64,000 nt of DNA from Bradyrhizobium diazoefficiens (GTDB lineage: Bacteria > Pseudomonadota > Alphaproteobacteria > Rhizobiales > Xanthobacteraceae), in assembly GCF_016616235.1 (NCBI RefSeq), contig NZ_CP067100.1:4275001-4339000 (forward strand), given 5' to 3'. A program made the position numbers and the translations under genes. This document shows positions 50,156 through 58,579 of this stretch, one piece after another; within the stretch, counting starts at the first letter, position 1, and each line of letters begins with the position of its first letter. Under the pieces are notes generated by a model. It saw only the letters and a list, made by a program, of their open reading frames with translations, was not told the DNA's origin and did no database searches.

Positions 50156-51399
50156 GCGAACAAATCCCGCGCCTTTAAAAGCGCCTGTGCCAGATGATCG
50201 ACTTCTTCCCGCGTATTATACATGCCGAACGAGGCCCGGCAGGTGGCCGTGACGTTGAACCGCTCTAAAAGCGGCATCACGCAATGGGTGCCGGCGCGCA
50301 CGGCGATGCCCTGGCGGTCAATCACGGTGGCGACGTCATGGGCGTGCGCGCCCTTGAGCTCGAACGAGATCACCGGGCCCTTGCCGCGGGCCGTGCCGAT
50401 CAGCCGCAGCGAATTGATCTCGCGCAAGCGCTCCTGGGCGTAGGTGGTGAGGTCGTGTTCGTGGGCGGCGATGCGTTCCTTGCCGACCGAATTGACGTAG
50501 TCGATGGCAGCGCCAAGGCCGACAGCCTCGACGATCGCGGGCGTGCCCGCCTCGAACTTGTGCGGGGGATCGCCATAGGTGACGATCTCGCGCGAGACCT
50601 CGCGGATCATCTCGCCGCCGCCATTGTAAGGCCGCATCGCGACGAGATGATCGTACTTGGCCCAGAGCACGCCGATACCGGTCGGGCCGTACACCTTGTG
50701 GCCGGTGAAGACGTAGAAGTCGCAGCCGAGGTCCTGGACGTCGACCGGCAGATGCACCGCGCCCTGGCTGCCGTCGACCAGCACGGGAATGCCGCGGGCG
50801 TGGGCTAGCCTGACGACGTCCTTGACCGGCACGATGGTGCCGAGGGCGTTCGACATCTGCGTGATCGCGACCAGCTTGGTCTTCGCGGTCAGCAGCTTCT
50901 CGAACTCGTCGATGAGGAAATTGCCTTCGTCATCGACGGGAGCCCATTTGATTACGGCGCCCTGACGTTCCCTGAGGAAATGCCAGGGCACGATGTTGGA
51001 GTGGTGCTCCATGATCGACAGGACGATCTCGTCGCCGTCTTTGATGTTCGGCCCGCCCCAGGACGAGGCGACGAGATTGATCGCCTCCGTCGCATTGCGG
51101 GTGAAGATCACCTCTTCGGTCCGCGCAGCATTGATGAACTGCGCCACCTTGCTCCGGCCGCCCTCATAGGCTTCGGTCGCGGCGTTCGCGAGGTAATGCA
51201 GGCCGCGATGCACGTTGGCGTATTCGCTGGTATAGGCCTGCGTCATGCGGTCGAGCACGGCACTCGGCTTCTGCGCCGAGGCGGCGTTGTCGAGATAGAC
51301 CAGCTTTTTGCCGTAGACCTCCAGGGCGAGCGCCGGAAAGTCCTGGCGCACGCGGGCGACATCATAGGCGCCGTTCTTGACCGCGGGATGAGTGCTCAT
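50152..51399 (-). CDS. sufS: Cysteine desulfurase SufS
   Basis: PLP enzyme of 415 aa that takes sulfur from cysteine for the SufBCD scaffold. Motifs: YLDNAASAQKPSAVLDRM near the N-terminus, SIMEHHSNIVPWHFL, PLP lysine in FTGHKVYGPTGIGVLW, and the catalytic Cys in RAGTHCVMPLLERF on the short loop of group II desulfurases. Overlaps sufD and sufT by four bases on each side, so the three are tightly coupled. No sufE gene is next to it, although group II enzymes normally need SufE or SufU; it may be elsewhere. Confidence 0.96.
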   Translation of the reverse strand: MSTHPAVKNGAYDVARVRQDFPALALEVYGKKLVYLDNAASAQKPSAVLDRMTQAYTSEYANVHRGLHYLANAATEAYEGGRSKVAQFINAARTEEVIFTRNATEAINLVASSWGGPNIKDGDEIVLSIMEHHSNIVPWHFLRERQGAVIKWAPVDDEGNFLIDEFEKLLTAKTKLVAITQMSNALGTIVPVKDVVRLAHARGIPVLVDGSQGAVHLPVDVQDLGCDFYVFTGHKVYGPTGIGVLWAKYDHLVAMRPYNGGGEMIREVSREIVTYGDPPHKFEAGTPAIVEAVGLGAAIDYVNSVGKERIAAHEHDLTTYAQERLREINSLRLIGTARGKGPVISFELKGAHAHDVATVIDRQGIAVRAGTHCVMPLLERFNVTATCRASFGMYNTREEVDHLAQALLKARDLFA

Positions 51400-52718
51400 G
51401 ACCGCCGCTCCAGCCAGCGCTCGGCGATGCCGATCACATGCTCACGCAGGCCGTCGTCGGCGATCTGCTCGATCGCCTCGCCGACGAAGGCCTGGATCAG
51501 CAGCGCCTGCGCCTGCTTCTCCGGCAAGCCGCGCGCCTTCAGATAGAACAGCAGGCTCTCGTCGAGCGCACCGGCGGTGGCACCGTGGCCGCAGGAGACG
51601 TCGTCGGCAAAGATTTCCAGCTCGGGCTTGTTGTCGGCCTCGGCCTCGTCCGAGAGCAGCAGCGCCCGCGTCATCATCTTGCCATCGGTCTTCTGCGCAT
51701 CGGGACGGACGATGATGCGGCCCTGGAACACGGAATGGGCGCGCTCATCGATCACGGCGCGGAAGGTTTCGCGGCTGACGCAGTTCGGCACGGCATGATC
51801 GACCACCAGCGTGGTGTCGCCGTGCTCGGTCTTCTGCAACAGATTGACGCCATTGATCGAGAGATCGCTGCCCTCGCCCGCCAGCGTGACGAAGCCTTGC
51901 AGGCGGCTGACCGCAGCGCCGCTGGTCATGTTGAAGAAGTTGAGCTTGACGTTCGCGCCGACGGTGACGAATTGCGAGGTGATGTTCACCGCGTCAGCCG
52001 CATCGTCCATCAGGCGGATATGCGCGACGTCGGCGCCATCACCGATCCAGAGGATCACCGCATCGTTGACCTGATAGCCGCTCGCCTTCCCGGCCGCGAC
52101 GAAGCTCTCGACGACCGTGGCGCGCACGCCCTTGCCAATCCGCAGATGCGAGCGGGTGAACGCGGATGCAGCAGCCGCTGTCGCGATGTGAATCACCTGG
52201 ATCGGTGCAGACAGCCGCGTGCCGTCAGCCACCGAGACCACGACGCCATCCGTCGCCATGGCCGCATTGAGCGAGATCACCGCATCGGTCGCGGTAGCCT
52301 GGAGGAGATCGCCGGCGGCGGGATTGACCTCGTTCGCCAAGACCTCGCGCAGCGTCTTGAGGCTCACTTCGGATGCGAGCGCCTTGACGTCCGACAGATC
52401 AGCCGCGAACACGCCGTCAACCAGCACCAGCTTGCAAGCGCCTGCGATCGCATGCGCCTTGACGGCATCCGCAGCGCGCTTCAGCGCGGCGGCATCGGGC
52501 ACGGCTGCCAGCGGCAGCACCTCGCCGACGAGCACGCGCAGATCGGTGTATTTCCACTCCTCGATCCGGCGATGCGGCAGACCGAGACGCTCATAGGTCT
52601 CGAACGCCTCGCGGCGTGCGGCGATCACGGACGGCGAACCCGGCAGCCGGCCTTCGGCGCTGGCGAACAGATCGCTCACCGCGCGGCCGCCTCCGGTCTT
52701 TGCCACAGCAACGTTCAT
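51396..52718 (-). CDS. sufD: Fe-S cluster assembly protein SufD
   Basis: A 440-aa scaffold subunit forming SufBC2D. It has the N-terminal helical part (YERLGLPHRRIEEWKYTDLR), the beta-helix core (long alternation, e.g. GDGADVAHIRLMDDAADAVN) and the conserved C-terminal section with HSVFQGRIIVRPDAQKTDG and SCGHGATAGALDESLLFYLK. The Cys-Gly-His-Gly-Ala segment supplies a cluster-site residue. The start is taken as the ATG at 52718 (MNVAVAKTGG) because the further open frame, back to 52979, overlaps sufC and has no family similarity. It follows sufC by 11 bases. Confidence 0.94.
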   Translation of the reverse strand: MNVAVAKTGGGRAVSDLFASAEGRLPGSPSVIAARREAFETYERLGLPHRRIEEWKYTDLRVLVGEVLPLAAVPDAAALKRAADAVKAHAIAGACKLVLVDGVFAADLSDVKALASEVSLKTLREVLANEVNPAAGDLLQATATDAVISLNAAMATDGVVVSVADGTRLSAPIQVIHIATAAAASAFTRSHLRIGKGVRATVVESFVAAGKASGYQVNDAVILWIGDGADVAHIRLMDDAADAVNITSQFVTVGANVKLNFFNMTSGAAVSRLQGFVTLAGEGSDLSINGVNLLQKTEHGDTTLVVDHAVPNCVSRETFRAVIDERAHSVFQGRIIVRPDAQKTDGKMMTRALLLSDEAEADNKPELEIFADDVSCGHGATAGALDESLLFYLKARGLPEKQAQALLIQAFVGEAIEQIADDGLREHVIGIAERWLERRS

Positions 52719-52729
52719 CGCAACATTCC

Positions 52730-53482
52730 TTACGCGGCATCCTCGAACTGGGCGTAGCCGGACGCTTCCAGCTCCAGCGCCAGTTCCTTGCCGCCGCTCT
52801 TCACGACACGGCCCTTCGACATCACGTGCACCACGTCGGGCACGATGTAGTTGAGCAGCCGCTGATAATGGGTGATGACGACCATCGCCCGCCCCGGCGA
52901 GCGCAGCGCGTTGACGCCGTCGGCCGCAATGCGCAGCGCGTCGATGTCGAGACCGGAATCCATCTCGTCGAGGATGCACAGGCTCGGCTCAAACAGCGCC
53001 ATCTGCAGCACCTCGTTGCGCTTCTTCTCGCCGCCGGAGAAGCCGACATTGACGCCGCGCTTGAGCATGTCCTGCGGGATGTTCAGCGACTTCGAGACCT
53101 CGCGGACCTTCCTCAGGAAGTCCGGCACCATCAGTTCGCTCTCGCCGCGTGCCTTGCGCTGGGCATTCAGCGCGGTGCGGAGGAAATTCATGGTGGTGAC
53201 ACCGGGGATCTCGACCGGATACTGGAACGCCAGGAACACGCCCTTGGCGGCGCGCTCGTCCGGGTCCATCTCCAGGAGGTCCTCACCCCTGAACAGGATC
53301 TGGCCGTCCGTCACCTCATAGCCGGGCTTGCCGGCGATGACATGCGAGAGCGTCGACTTGCCGGAGCCGTTCGGCCCCATGATCGCATGCACCTCGCCTT
53401 CGTTGACGATGAGATCGAGCCCATGAAGGATCTCGCGCTCCTCGACACGTACGTGGAGGTTTCTTACTTCCAGCAGCGGCAT
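52730..53482 (-). CDS. sufC: Fe-S cluster assembly ATPase SufC
   Basis: ABC-type ATPase of 250 aa that drives conformational changes in SufBCD. Walker A is MGPNGSGKSTL, the signature SGGEKKRNEV, Walker B CILDEMDSGLDIDALRI and the switch His in VITHYQRLL. KRNE in place of Q-R-x-E is typical for SufC. It starts 15 bases after a small 72-aa gene and ends 11 bases before sufD. Confidence 0.96.
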   Translation of the reverse strand: MPLLEVRNLHVRVEEREILHGLDLIVNEGEVHAIMGPNGSGKSTLSHVIAGKPGYEVTDGQILFRGEDLLEMDPDERAAKGVFLAFQYPVEIPGVTTMNFLRTALNAQRKARGESELMVPDFLRKVREVSKSLNIPQDMLKRGVNVGFSGGEKKRNEVLQMALFEPSLCILDEMDSGLDIDALRIAADGVNALRSPGRAMVVITHYQRLLNYIVPDVVHVMSKGRVVKSGGKELALELEASGYAQFEDAA

Positions 53483-53497
53483 GACTTGTCCCTAAAT

Positions 53498-53716
53498 CTA
53501 TTCGGTTAGCTCGAGCCGCCGTTCGATACGGTCCAGCCGAAGCTTGATGGCGGCGAGGTCAGTGTGGTCGTGCTCTTGAATGGTCACAACGCCCGCAAGA
53601 TGCTGACGAATGGCTGTCATCTCGACGCTCAAGGTCTGCATCCAGTCGGCCATTTTGGCCATTTCGGTGCGAATTCCCCGCAGATGCTCCAAGACGAGAT
53701 TCTCCGGTTCGACCAT
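53498..53716 (-). CDS. Small coiled-coil protein between sufB and sufC
   Basis: A 72-aa protein, [20 protein letters not shown] onwards, nearly all helical with a heptad-like pattern (MADWMQTLSVEMTAIRQHLA and AIKLRLDRIERRLELTE), without Cys. Its ATG overlaps the sufB stop codon (TGATG), so it is translationally coupled, and sufC follows after 15 bases. Proteins with this EPENLVL-LRxIR pattern occur in several rhizobial locations by recall. A role in the SufBCD complex, or simply a passenger, cannot be told apart. Confidence 0.75.
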   Translation of the reverse strand: MVEPENLVLEHLRGIRTEMAKMADWMQTLSVEMTAIRQHLAGVVTIQEHDHTDLAAIKLRLDRIERRLELTE

Positions 53717-55212
53717 CAGCCCACGCTCCCCTCCAGCGAGATCGAGATCAGCTTCTGCGCTTCCACCGCGAACTCCATCGGCAGCTGCTGCAGCACGTCC
53801 TTGACGAAGCCGTTAACGACGAGGCCGACCGCTTCTTCTTGCGAAAGGCCGCGCTGGATGCAGTAGAACAGCACGTCCTCGGAGATCTTCGATGTCGTGG
53901 CCTCATGCTCGAACGTCGCCGAGGAGTTCTTGGCTTCGATGTAGGGCACGGTGTGTGCGCCGCATTTGTCACCGATCAAGAGGGAATCGCAGGCGGTGAA
54001 GTTGCGCGCGCCGGTCGCCTTGCGGTGCGCGGTGACGAGGCCGCGATAGGTGTTCTGCGACTTGCCGGCGGCGATGCCCTTGGAGATGATGCGGCTCGAC
54101 GTGTTCTTGCCGAGATGGATCATCTTGGTGCCCGAATCGACCTGCTGGAAGCCGTTCGAGATCGCGATCGAGTAGAACTCGCCGCGGGAATTGTCGCCGC
54201 GGAGAATGCAGCTCGGATACTTCCAGGTAATCGCCGAACCGGTCTCGACCTGGGTCCAGGAGATTTTGGAATTGGCGCCGCGGCAATCGCCACGCTTGGT
54301 GACGAAATTGTAGATGCCGCCCTTGCCTTCCGAATTGCCCGGATACCAGTTCTGCACCGTCGAATATTTGATCTCGGCATCGTCGAGCGCGACGAGCTCG
54401 ACCACCGCCGCATGCAGCTGGTTCTCGTCGCGCTGCGGCGCGGTGCAGCCTTCGAGATAGGAGACGTAGGAGCCCTTGTCGGCGATGATCAAGGTGCGCT
54501 CGAACTGGCCGGTGTTGCGCTCGTTGATGCGGAAATAGGTCGACAGCTCCATCGGGCAGCGCACGCCCGGCGGCACGTAGACGAACGAGCCGTCGGAGAA
54601 CACGGCCGAATTCAGCGTCGCATAGAAATTGTCCGAGGTCGGCACCACGGAGCCGAGATACTTCTGCACCAGTTCGGGATGTTCGCGGATCGCCTCCGAG
54701 ATCGGCATGAAGATCACGCCGGCCTTCTTCAGCTCCGCCTTGAAGGTGGTCGCAACCGAGACCGAATCGAAGACCGCGTCGACCGCGATCTTGCGGCGGG
54801 CCGGGTCTTCCTCGCCCGCCTTGGGCTCGACGCCTTCGAGCATGGCGACTTCCCGCAGGGGGATGCCGAGCTTCTCATAGGTCTTGAGAATCTCCGGATC
54901 GATCTCGTCGAGCGAGGAGACCGTCTTCTTCGGCTTCGGCGCTGCGTAATAATACAGGTCCTGGAAGTCGATCTTGGGATAGTCGACGCGCGCCCAGGTC
55001 GGTTCCGTCATCGTCAGCCAGCGCCGATAGGCTTCGAGCCGCCACTGGAGCATCCAGGCGGGCTCGTTCTTCTTCTGCGAGATGAACTTGACGGTATCCT
55101 CCGACAGTCCCTTGGGGGCCTTGTCGGACTCGATCAGGGTCTCAAACCCATAACGATACTGGTCGACGTCGATGCGCTTCACGCGCTCGACCGTCTCTTG
55201 TACGGCTGGCAT
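53716..55212 (-). CDS. sufB: Fe-S cluster assembly protein SufB
   Basis: Main scaffold subunit, 498 aa. The family hallmarks are present: the N-terminal helical domain ([19 protein letters not shown]), [78 protein letters not shown], and the C-terminal [20 protein letters not shown] with Cys and His cluster ligands. The ATG at 55212 gives [13 protein letters not shown]; eight more codons upstream look non-conserved. 113 bases separate it from the nifS-like gene. Confidence 0.96.
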   Translation of the reverse strand: MPAVQETVERVKRIDVDQYRYGFETLIESDKAPKGLSEDTVKFISQKKNEPAWMLQWRLEAYRRWLTMTEPTWARVDYPKIDFQDLYYYAAPKPKKTVSSLDEIDPEILKTYEKLGIPLREVAMLEGVEPKAGEEDPARRKIAVDAVFDSVSVATTFKAELKKAGVIFMPISEAIREHPELVQKYLGSVVPTSDNFYATLNSAVFSDGSFVYVPPGVRCPMELSTYFRINERNTGQFERTLIIADKGSYVSYLEGCTAPQRDENQLHAAVVELVALDDAEIKYSTVQNWYPGNSEGKGGIYNFVTKRGDCRGANSKISWTQVETGSAITWKYPSCILRGDNSRGEFYSIAISNGFQQVDSGTKMIHLGKNTSSRIISKGIAAGKSQNTYRGLVTAHRKATGARNFTACDSLLIGDKCGAHTVPYIEAKNSSATFEHEATTSKISEDVLFYCIQRGLSQEEAVGLVVNGFVKDVLQQLPMEFAVEAQKLISISLEGSVG

Positions 55213-55325
55213 TCCATCCTCCGCTCGCGGTTTCAAGGACCGCGGTGGATCAAATTCGGACGAGTATTACGATGTTTTCTGGCCGAAGGCACGTGCTTAG
55301 AACCGTTCAAGCCGTGTTTCGTCGC

Positions 55326-56465
55326 TTAGCTCTTAAGTAGGGTATTGGCCAGCTTTCGCCAAGCCTCTAGCGCCCTATTGATGTCATCTAGTTCCGTGGA
55401 CCAGCCCAGACTGAGACGCACCGCTCCCTGGGCCACGGTGGCATCGTACCCCATCGCTGACAGCACGTGGGACGGCTGCACCTTGCCCGAGGAGCAGGCT
55501 GAGCCGGAGGACACAGCAACCCCTTCGAGGTCGAAGCCGATCACAGCGGTCTCGGCCTTCAGGCCCGGCGCCGTGAACAGAACCGTGTTCGGCAAGCGCT
55601 CCACGTCATCCGCAAAGACCGTGGCGCCCGCCACGCCACGAAGACCATTTTCCAAGCGATCTCTGAGGGTTGCCATACGATTTGTATCTTCCGGGAGAGC
55701 CTGAAGCGCGGCCCTGACCGCCGCACCGAAGCCGGCGATGCCTGCGACATTCTCGGTTCCGGCGCGGCGGTTCAGCTCCTGCCCGCCCCCCCGCAGCACC
55801 GGCTCAAGCCCGGTGACGCCCTCGGCGACGACCAGTGCGCCGGCGCCTTTGGGACCGCCGATCTTGTGGCCCGAAAAAGTCGCAAGGTCGGCGCCTACCG
55901 CGTTGATACTGAACGCAATTCTTCCGAGCACCTGGATCGCGTCGACATGCAGGAGACTGCCGGCCCCGTGAACGATCCGCGCCGCCTCTGCAACCGGTTG
56001 CAGCGCGCCGGTCTCGTTGTTGGCGGCCATGAGCGAGACCAGCGCCGGCGGGCCATTGCCGAGCAGCGCCCTCAGATGATCGAGGTCGACCACGCCAGCG
56101 CGTGTGACGCGGATCCGGCTGATTTTGTCCGGCGGGAACCGACCACCCGCCAGCGCCGAGGCGTGCTCGATCGCCGAGACCAGCAGCCGCTCCACGGGGC
56201 CACCCAACGGGCCGCGCAGGCCGGGCGACAGCGCCAGCGCGTTGGCCTCGGTTCCGGCGGAGGTGAAGACAACGTTCCGCGGCAGCGCGCCCGTGCCCGC
56301 CGCGAGCGTCGCCCGGGCTTCCTCGACCAACCGCCGCGCCTCGCGCCCCTCGGCGTGCACCGAGGACGGGTTGCCGACCAGCTCCCAGGCGGCGAGCATC
56401 GCCGCCCGCGCCTCAGCGCGAAGCGGCGTGGTCGCATTCCAGTCGAGATAAACGCGGCGCGGCAT
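55326..56465 (-). CDS. Cysteine desulfurase, NifS/IscS-like (group I)
   Basis: A second desulfurase of 379 aa in the cluster. It starts MPRRVYLDWNATTPLRAEAR, has the PLP Lys in FSGHKIGGPKGAG and the catalytic Cys in SSGSACSSGKVQPSHVL, a long-loop arrangement of group I (NifS/IscS) enzymes. SufS in the same operon is group II. Group I enzymes deliver sulfur to tRNA thiolation, Moco or Fe-S scaffolds. In many alphaproteobacteria such a gene heads the suf operon, often after an iscR-type regulator; that regulator is missing here. A -10-like TATAAG with a palindrome lies just before the ATG. Confidence 0.92.
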   Translation of the reverse strand: MPRRVYLDWNATTPLRAEARAAMLAAWELVGNPSSVHAEGREARRLVEEARATLAAGTGALPRNVVFTSAGTEANALALSPGLRGPLGGPVERLLVSAIEHASALAGGRFPPDKISRIRVTRAGVVDLDHLRALLGNGPPALVSLMAANNETGALQPVAEAARIVHGAGSLLHVDAIQVLGRIAFSINAVGADLATFSGHKIGGPKGAGALVVAEGVTGLEPVLRGGGQELNRRAGTENVAGIAGFGAAVRAALQALPEDTNRMATLRDRLENGLRGVAGATVFADDVERLPNTVLFTAPGLKAETAVIGFDLEGVAVSSGSACSSGKVQPSHVLSAMGYDATVAQGAVRLSLGWSTELDDINRALEAWRKLANTLLKS

Positions 56466-56467
56466 TA

Positions 56468-56485
56468 GTAATATGTTACCTTATA
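56468..56485 (-). promoter_or_regulatory. Probable promoter -10 with overlapping palindrome for the nifS-like/suf operon
   Basis: On the minus strand TATAAG (56485-56480) is followed directly by GTAACATATTAC (56479-56468), a 12-bp palindrome with a single mismatched pair. This puts the palindrome on the predicted transcription start, three bases before the ATG. A -35 (GAGACG, 18 bases upstream) is weak. The site does not resemble the published Irr box and may bind an Rrf2-type or other repressor. Confidence 0.45.
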
Positions 56486-56816
56486 GCACGGGCCCGTTCA
56501 GGCCGTCTCGCCGACCGACATGGGCCGCCGCCACGCGCTTGGCAACCGCGATTTGCGAATCCGCAGGTTGCGATGACGGCGCCATGACACGCTAACATCT
56601 TGAGCCCGTTGGCTGATGTTCAAGATGCTTGCTTTTTGCCCCGCAGCCTATGTTAGAACGCGGCCGTCAAGTCACCGTGCGCCGTTTGCGCATCACCGCG
56701 AGGCGCACGCCTTCTCACCCCCTCATTCGCGCTTTCGTCGGCGTCGCCGCCGATGGGGCCACAATCGGTTGATTGCTGAGGATCGTCTCTCCAGGAAATC
56801 AATCAAGAGATCATCG
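56486..56816. other. Divergent region between the nifS-like gene and the hydrolase gene
   Basis: Apart from the promoter above, it holds CATCTTGA (56596-56603) with its complement TCAAGATG (56620-56627) followed by CTTGCTTTTTGCC, a possible weak hairpin on the plus strand. The frame upstream of the hydrolase is Arg-rich without similarity. No gene seen. Confidence 0.45.
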
Positions 56817-57464
56817 ATGCCCGAAGTTATTTTCGCCGGCCCCGCTGGCCGCCTCGAAGGCCGCTATCACCCGGCCAAGCAGAAGAACGCGCCGATCGCG
56901 ATGATCCTGCATCCGCATCCGCAGTTTCACGGCACGATGAACCATCAGATCGTGTACCAGTGCTACTACGCCTTCGCACATCGCGGCTTCTCGGTGCTGC
57001 GCTTCAATTTCCGCGGCGTCGGCCGCAGCCAGGGGTCGTTCGATCACGGCACCGGCGAATTGTCGGATGCGGCGGCAGCCCTCGACTGGGCGCAGACCAT
57101 CAATCCCGAAGCACGCGCCTGCTGGGTCGCCGGCTTCTCCTTCGGGGCGTGGATCGGCATGCAGCTCCTGATGCGCCGCCCCGAGGTCGAAGGTTTCATC
57201 TCGATCGCGCCGCCCGCCAATCTCTACGATTTCTCGTTCCTGGCGCCCTGCCCGTCCTCCGGGCTCATCGTGCATGGCGAGAAGGACGCGGTGGTGCCGC
57301 CGAAGGATGTCAACACGCTGGTCGAGAAGCTGAAGACGCAGAAGGGCATCGTGATCGACCAGCAGGTCATCCCCGGCGCCAACCACTTCTTCGACGCCAA
57401 GCTCGAGCCGCTGATGGAAACCATCACCGCTTATCTGGACATGCGCCTCGCCAACGTGCGCTAA
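56817..57464 (+). CDS. Alpha/beta hydrolase (COG2945-like)
   Basis: A 215-aa hydrolase. It has LHPHPQFHGTMNHQIVYQC, typical of this small subgroup, RFNFRGVGRSQGSFDHG (oxyanion region), the nucleophile Ser in AGFSFGAWIG, the Asp in HGEKDAVVPP and the His in GANHFFDAKL. The catalytic triad is complete. The group is annotated as dienelactone-hydrolase-like but no substrate is established. ATG 56817 was chosen because the fold starts there. Its stop codon overlaps that of the SMR gene on the other strand (TAA/TAG in CTAA). Confidence 0.9.
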   Translation: MPEVIFAGPAGRLEGRYHPAKQKNAPIAMILHPHPQFHGTMNHQIVYQCYYAFAHRGFSVLRFNFRGVGRSQGSFDHGTGELSDAAAALDWAQTINPEARACWVAGFSFGAWIGMQLLMRRPEVEGFISIAPPANLYDFSFLAPCPSSGLIVHGEKDAVVPPKDVNTLVEKLKTQKGIVIDQQVIPGANHFFDAKLEPLMETITAYLDMRLANVR

Positions 57465-57784
57465 GCCAGCTTGAGCGCGGCGATCCCCGTCAAGACGAGC
57501 GCGATGCCTGCGAGCTTCATCGCGCTCAAATTCTCGCCGAACAGCATGACGCCCATCACGAAGGTGCCGGCAGCGCCAATGCCGGTCCACACCGAATAGG
57601 CGACGCCGACCTCGAGCACCTTCAGGGCGCGTCCGAGCAGGAAGACGAAGGCTGCGAGCAGCACCAGGGAAGCGATGCTCCAGCCGACGCGCGTGTAGCC
57701 TTCCGCGTACTTCATCGAGATCGCCCAGCCGACATCGAGTGCGCCTGCGATCAACAGCATGAGCCACGCCACAGATGATGACAT
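57461..57784 (-). CDS. Small multidrug resistance family transporter (SugE/Gdx-like) with Asp at the essential Glu
   Basis: A 107-aa protein with four membrane helices. WTGIGAAGTFVMGVMLFGE in helix 3/loop and the G-x-x-L-x-x-G end are typical SMR features; the whole is nearer to SugE (guanidinium exporter) than to EmrE. The first helix reads LLIAGALDVGWAISMKYAEG: the invariant Glu (Glu14 of EmrE, in LEVGW) is Asp17. In EmrE the E14D change leaves reduced coupling in published work. The GAT codon is clear in the sequence. It lies four bases upstream of a GST gene end, in the same direction. Confidence 0.88.
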   Translation of the reverse strand: MSSSVAWLMLLIAGALDVGWAISMKYAEGYTRVGWSIASLVLLAAFVFLLGRALKVLEVGVAYSVWTGIGAAGTFVMGVMLFGENLSAMKLAGIALVLTGIAALKLA

Positions 57785-57787
57785 CGC

Positions 57788-58483
57788 TCAGGCCGCGAGC
57801 TTGAGCAGGTGCGCGTCGTGCCGGACCAGGAAGGCGCGCAGCAATTGCGGATAGTCCGCGCCGACCGCGGCGCGCACGCTCGGGCGCTTTGCAAGCTCGG
57901 CGCGCCAAGCGCGCACTTTCGGCACATCGCGGAAGATGCCATGATCGGTCAGTTCGTCGAACAGGTCGAAATAGCGGAACACCGGCGCGAACACCGCATC
58001 GACCAGGCTGAACGCCTCGCCTACGAAGAATGGGCCCGCGCCAAGTGCGGCCTCGACACGCGTGAACTTCGCAACCAACGCCTGGCGCTTGCTTTCAAAG
58101 ATCGCAGGATCCGTCGTGGTCTCAAGTCCCCAGAGATCGCCAAGGATCGCCGAGCCGAACTCCATCCAGGCGCGGTGCTCGGCTCGTTCAAGCGCATCCG
58201 TCGGATGCAGCTTGGCGCCGCCTTGCGTCTCCTCGATGTACTCGCAGATCACGTTGCTCTCGAACAGCGCGACCTCGCGCTTCTCCATCGTCACCACCAG
58301 CACCGGCACTTTGCCGAGCGGCGACAGCTTCAGAAACCACTCCGGCTTGTTGGCGAGGTCGATGTCGACCCGCTCGAACGGGACCCCCTTCTCGTTCAGC
58401 GCGATCACGGCGCGCTGCACATAGGGGCAAAGCTTGTGGCTGATCAGCTTCAGTGAAGCGGGCGTATTGGGAGACGACGTCAT
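57788..58483 (-). CDS. Glutathione S-transferase (omega/beta-like, Cys-type active site)
   Basis: A 231-aa GST. The N-terminal domain has ISHKLCPYVQRAVIALNEKG with a C-P-Y site instead of a Ser/Tyr one, KVPVLVV, and the gamma-glutamyl site ALFESNVICEYIEET. The C-terminal helices follow, with FSLVDAVFAPVFRYFDLFDE as N-capping box. Cys-type GSTs usually carry out reductions such as dehydroascorbate or glutathionyl transfers. The ATG at 58483 is preferred over one 36 bases upstream. The SMR gene follows only three bases after its stop, so the two form one unit under the operator array at 58504-58565. Confidence 0.92.
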   Translation of the reverse strand: MTSSPNTPASLKLISHKLCPYVQRAVIALNEKGVPFERVDIDLANKPEWFLKLSPLGKVPVLVVTMEKREVALFESNVICEYIEETQGGAKLHPTDALERAEHRAWMEFGSAILGDLWGLETTTDPAIFESKRQALVAKFTRVEAALGAGPFFVGEAFSLVDAVFAPVFRYFDLFDELTDHGIFRDVPKVRAWRAELAKRPSVRAAVGADYPQLLRAFLVRHDAHLLKLAA

Positions 58484-58503
58484 GGCGATGATCCCGGCGG
58501 TTC

Positions 58504-58565
58504 GATGCAACTGCATCAAGATAGATGCACTTGCATATATCCGTCAAGATCAATGCATCTGCATC
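58504..58565 (-). promoter_or_regulatory. Promoter with three-copy operator ATGCA-N2-TGCAT for the GST/SMR unit
   Basis: On the minus strand TTGACG (58547-58542) and TATCTT (58523-58518) are 18 bases apart. Three palindromes ATGCA-N2-TGCAT lie around them: 58504-58517 (GATGCAACTGCATC, over the start), 58524-58537 (in the spacer) and 58553-58564 (before the -35). The first two centres are 20 bases apart, two helical turns, and the third 28 bases further. This is the geometry of a repressor with several bound dimers. Confidence 0.8.
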
Positions 58566-58579
58566 AACCAGCTGTGACG

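Noticed and set aside
53839..55329. Plus-strand open frame of 496 codons over sufB
   Set aside because: Shadow of sufB, rich in Arg, Asp, Gly and Leu.
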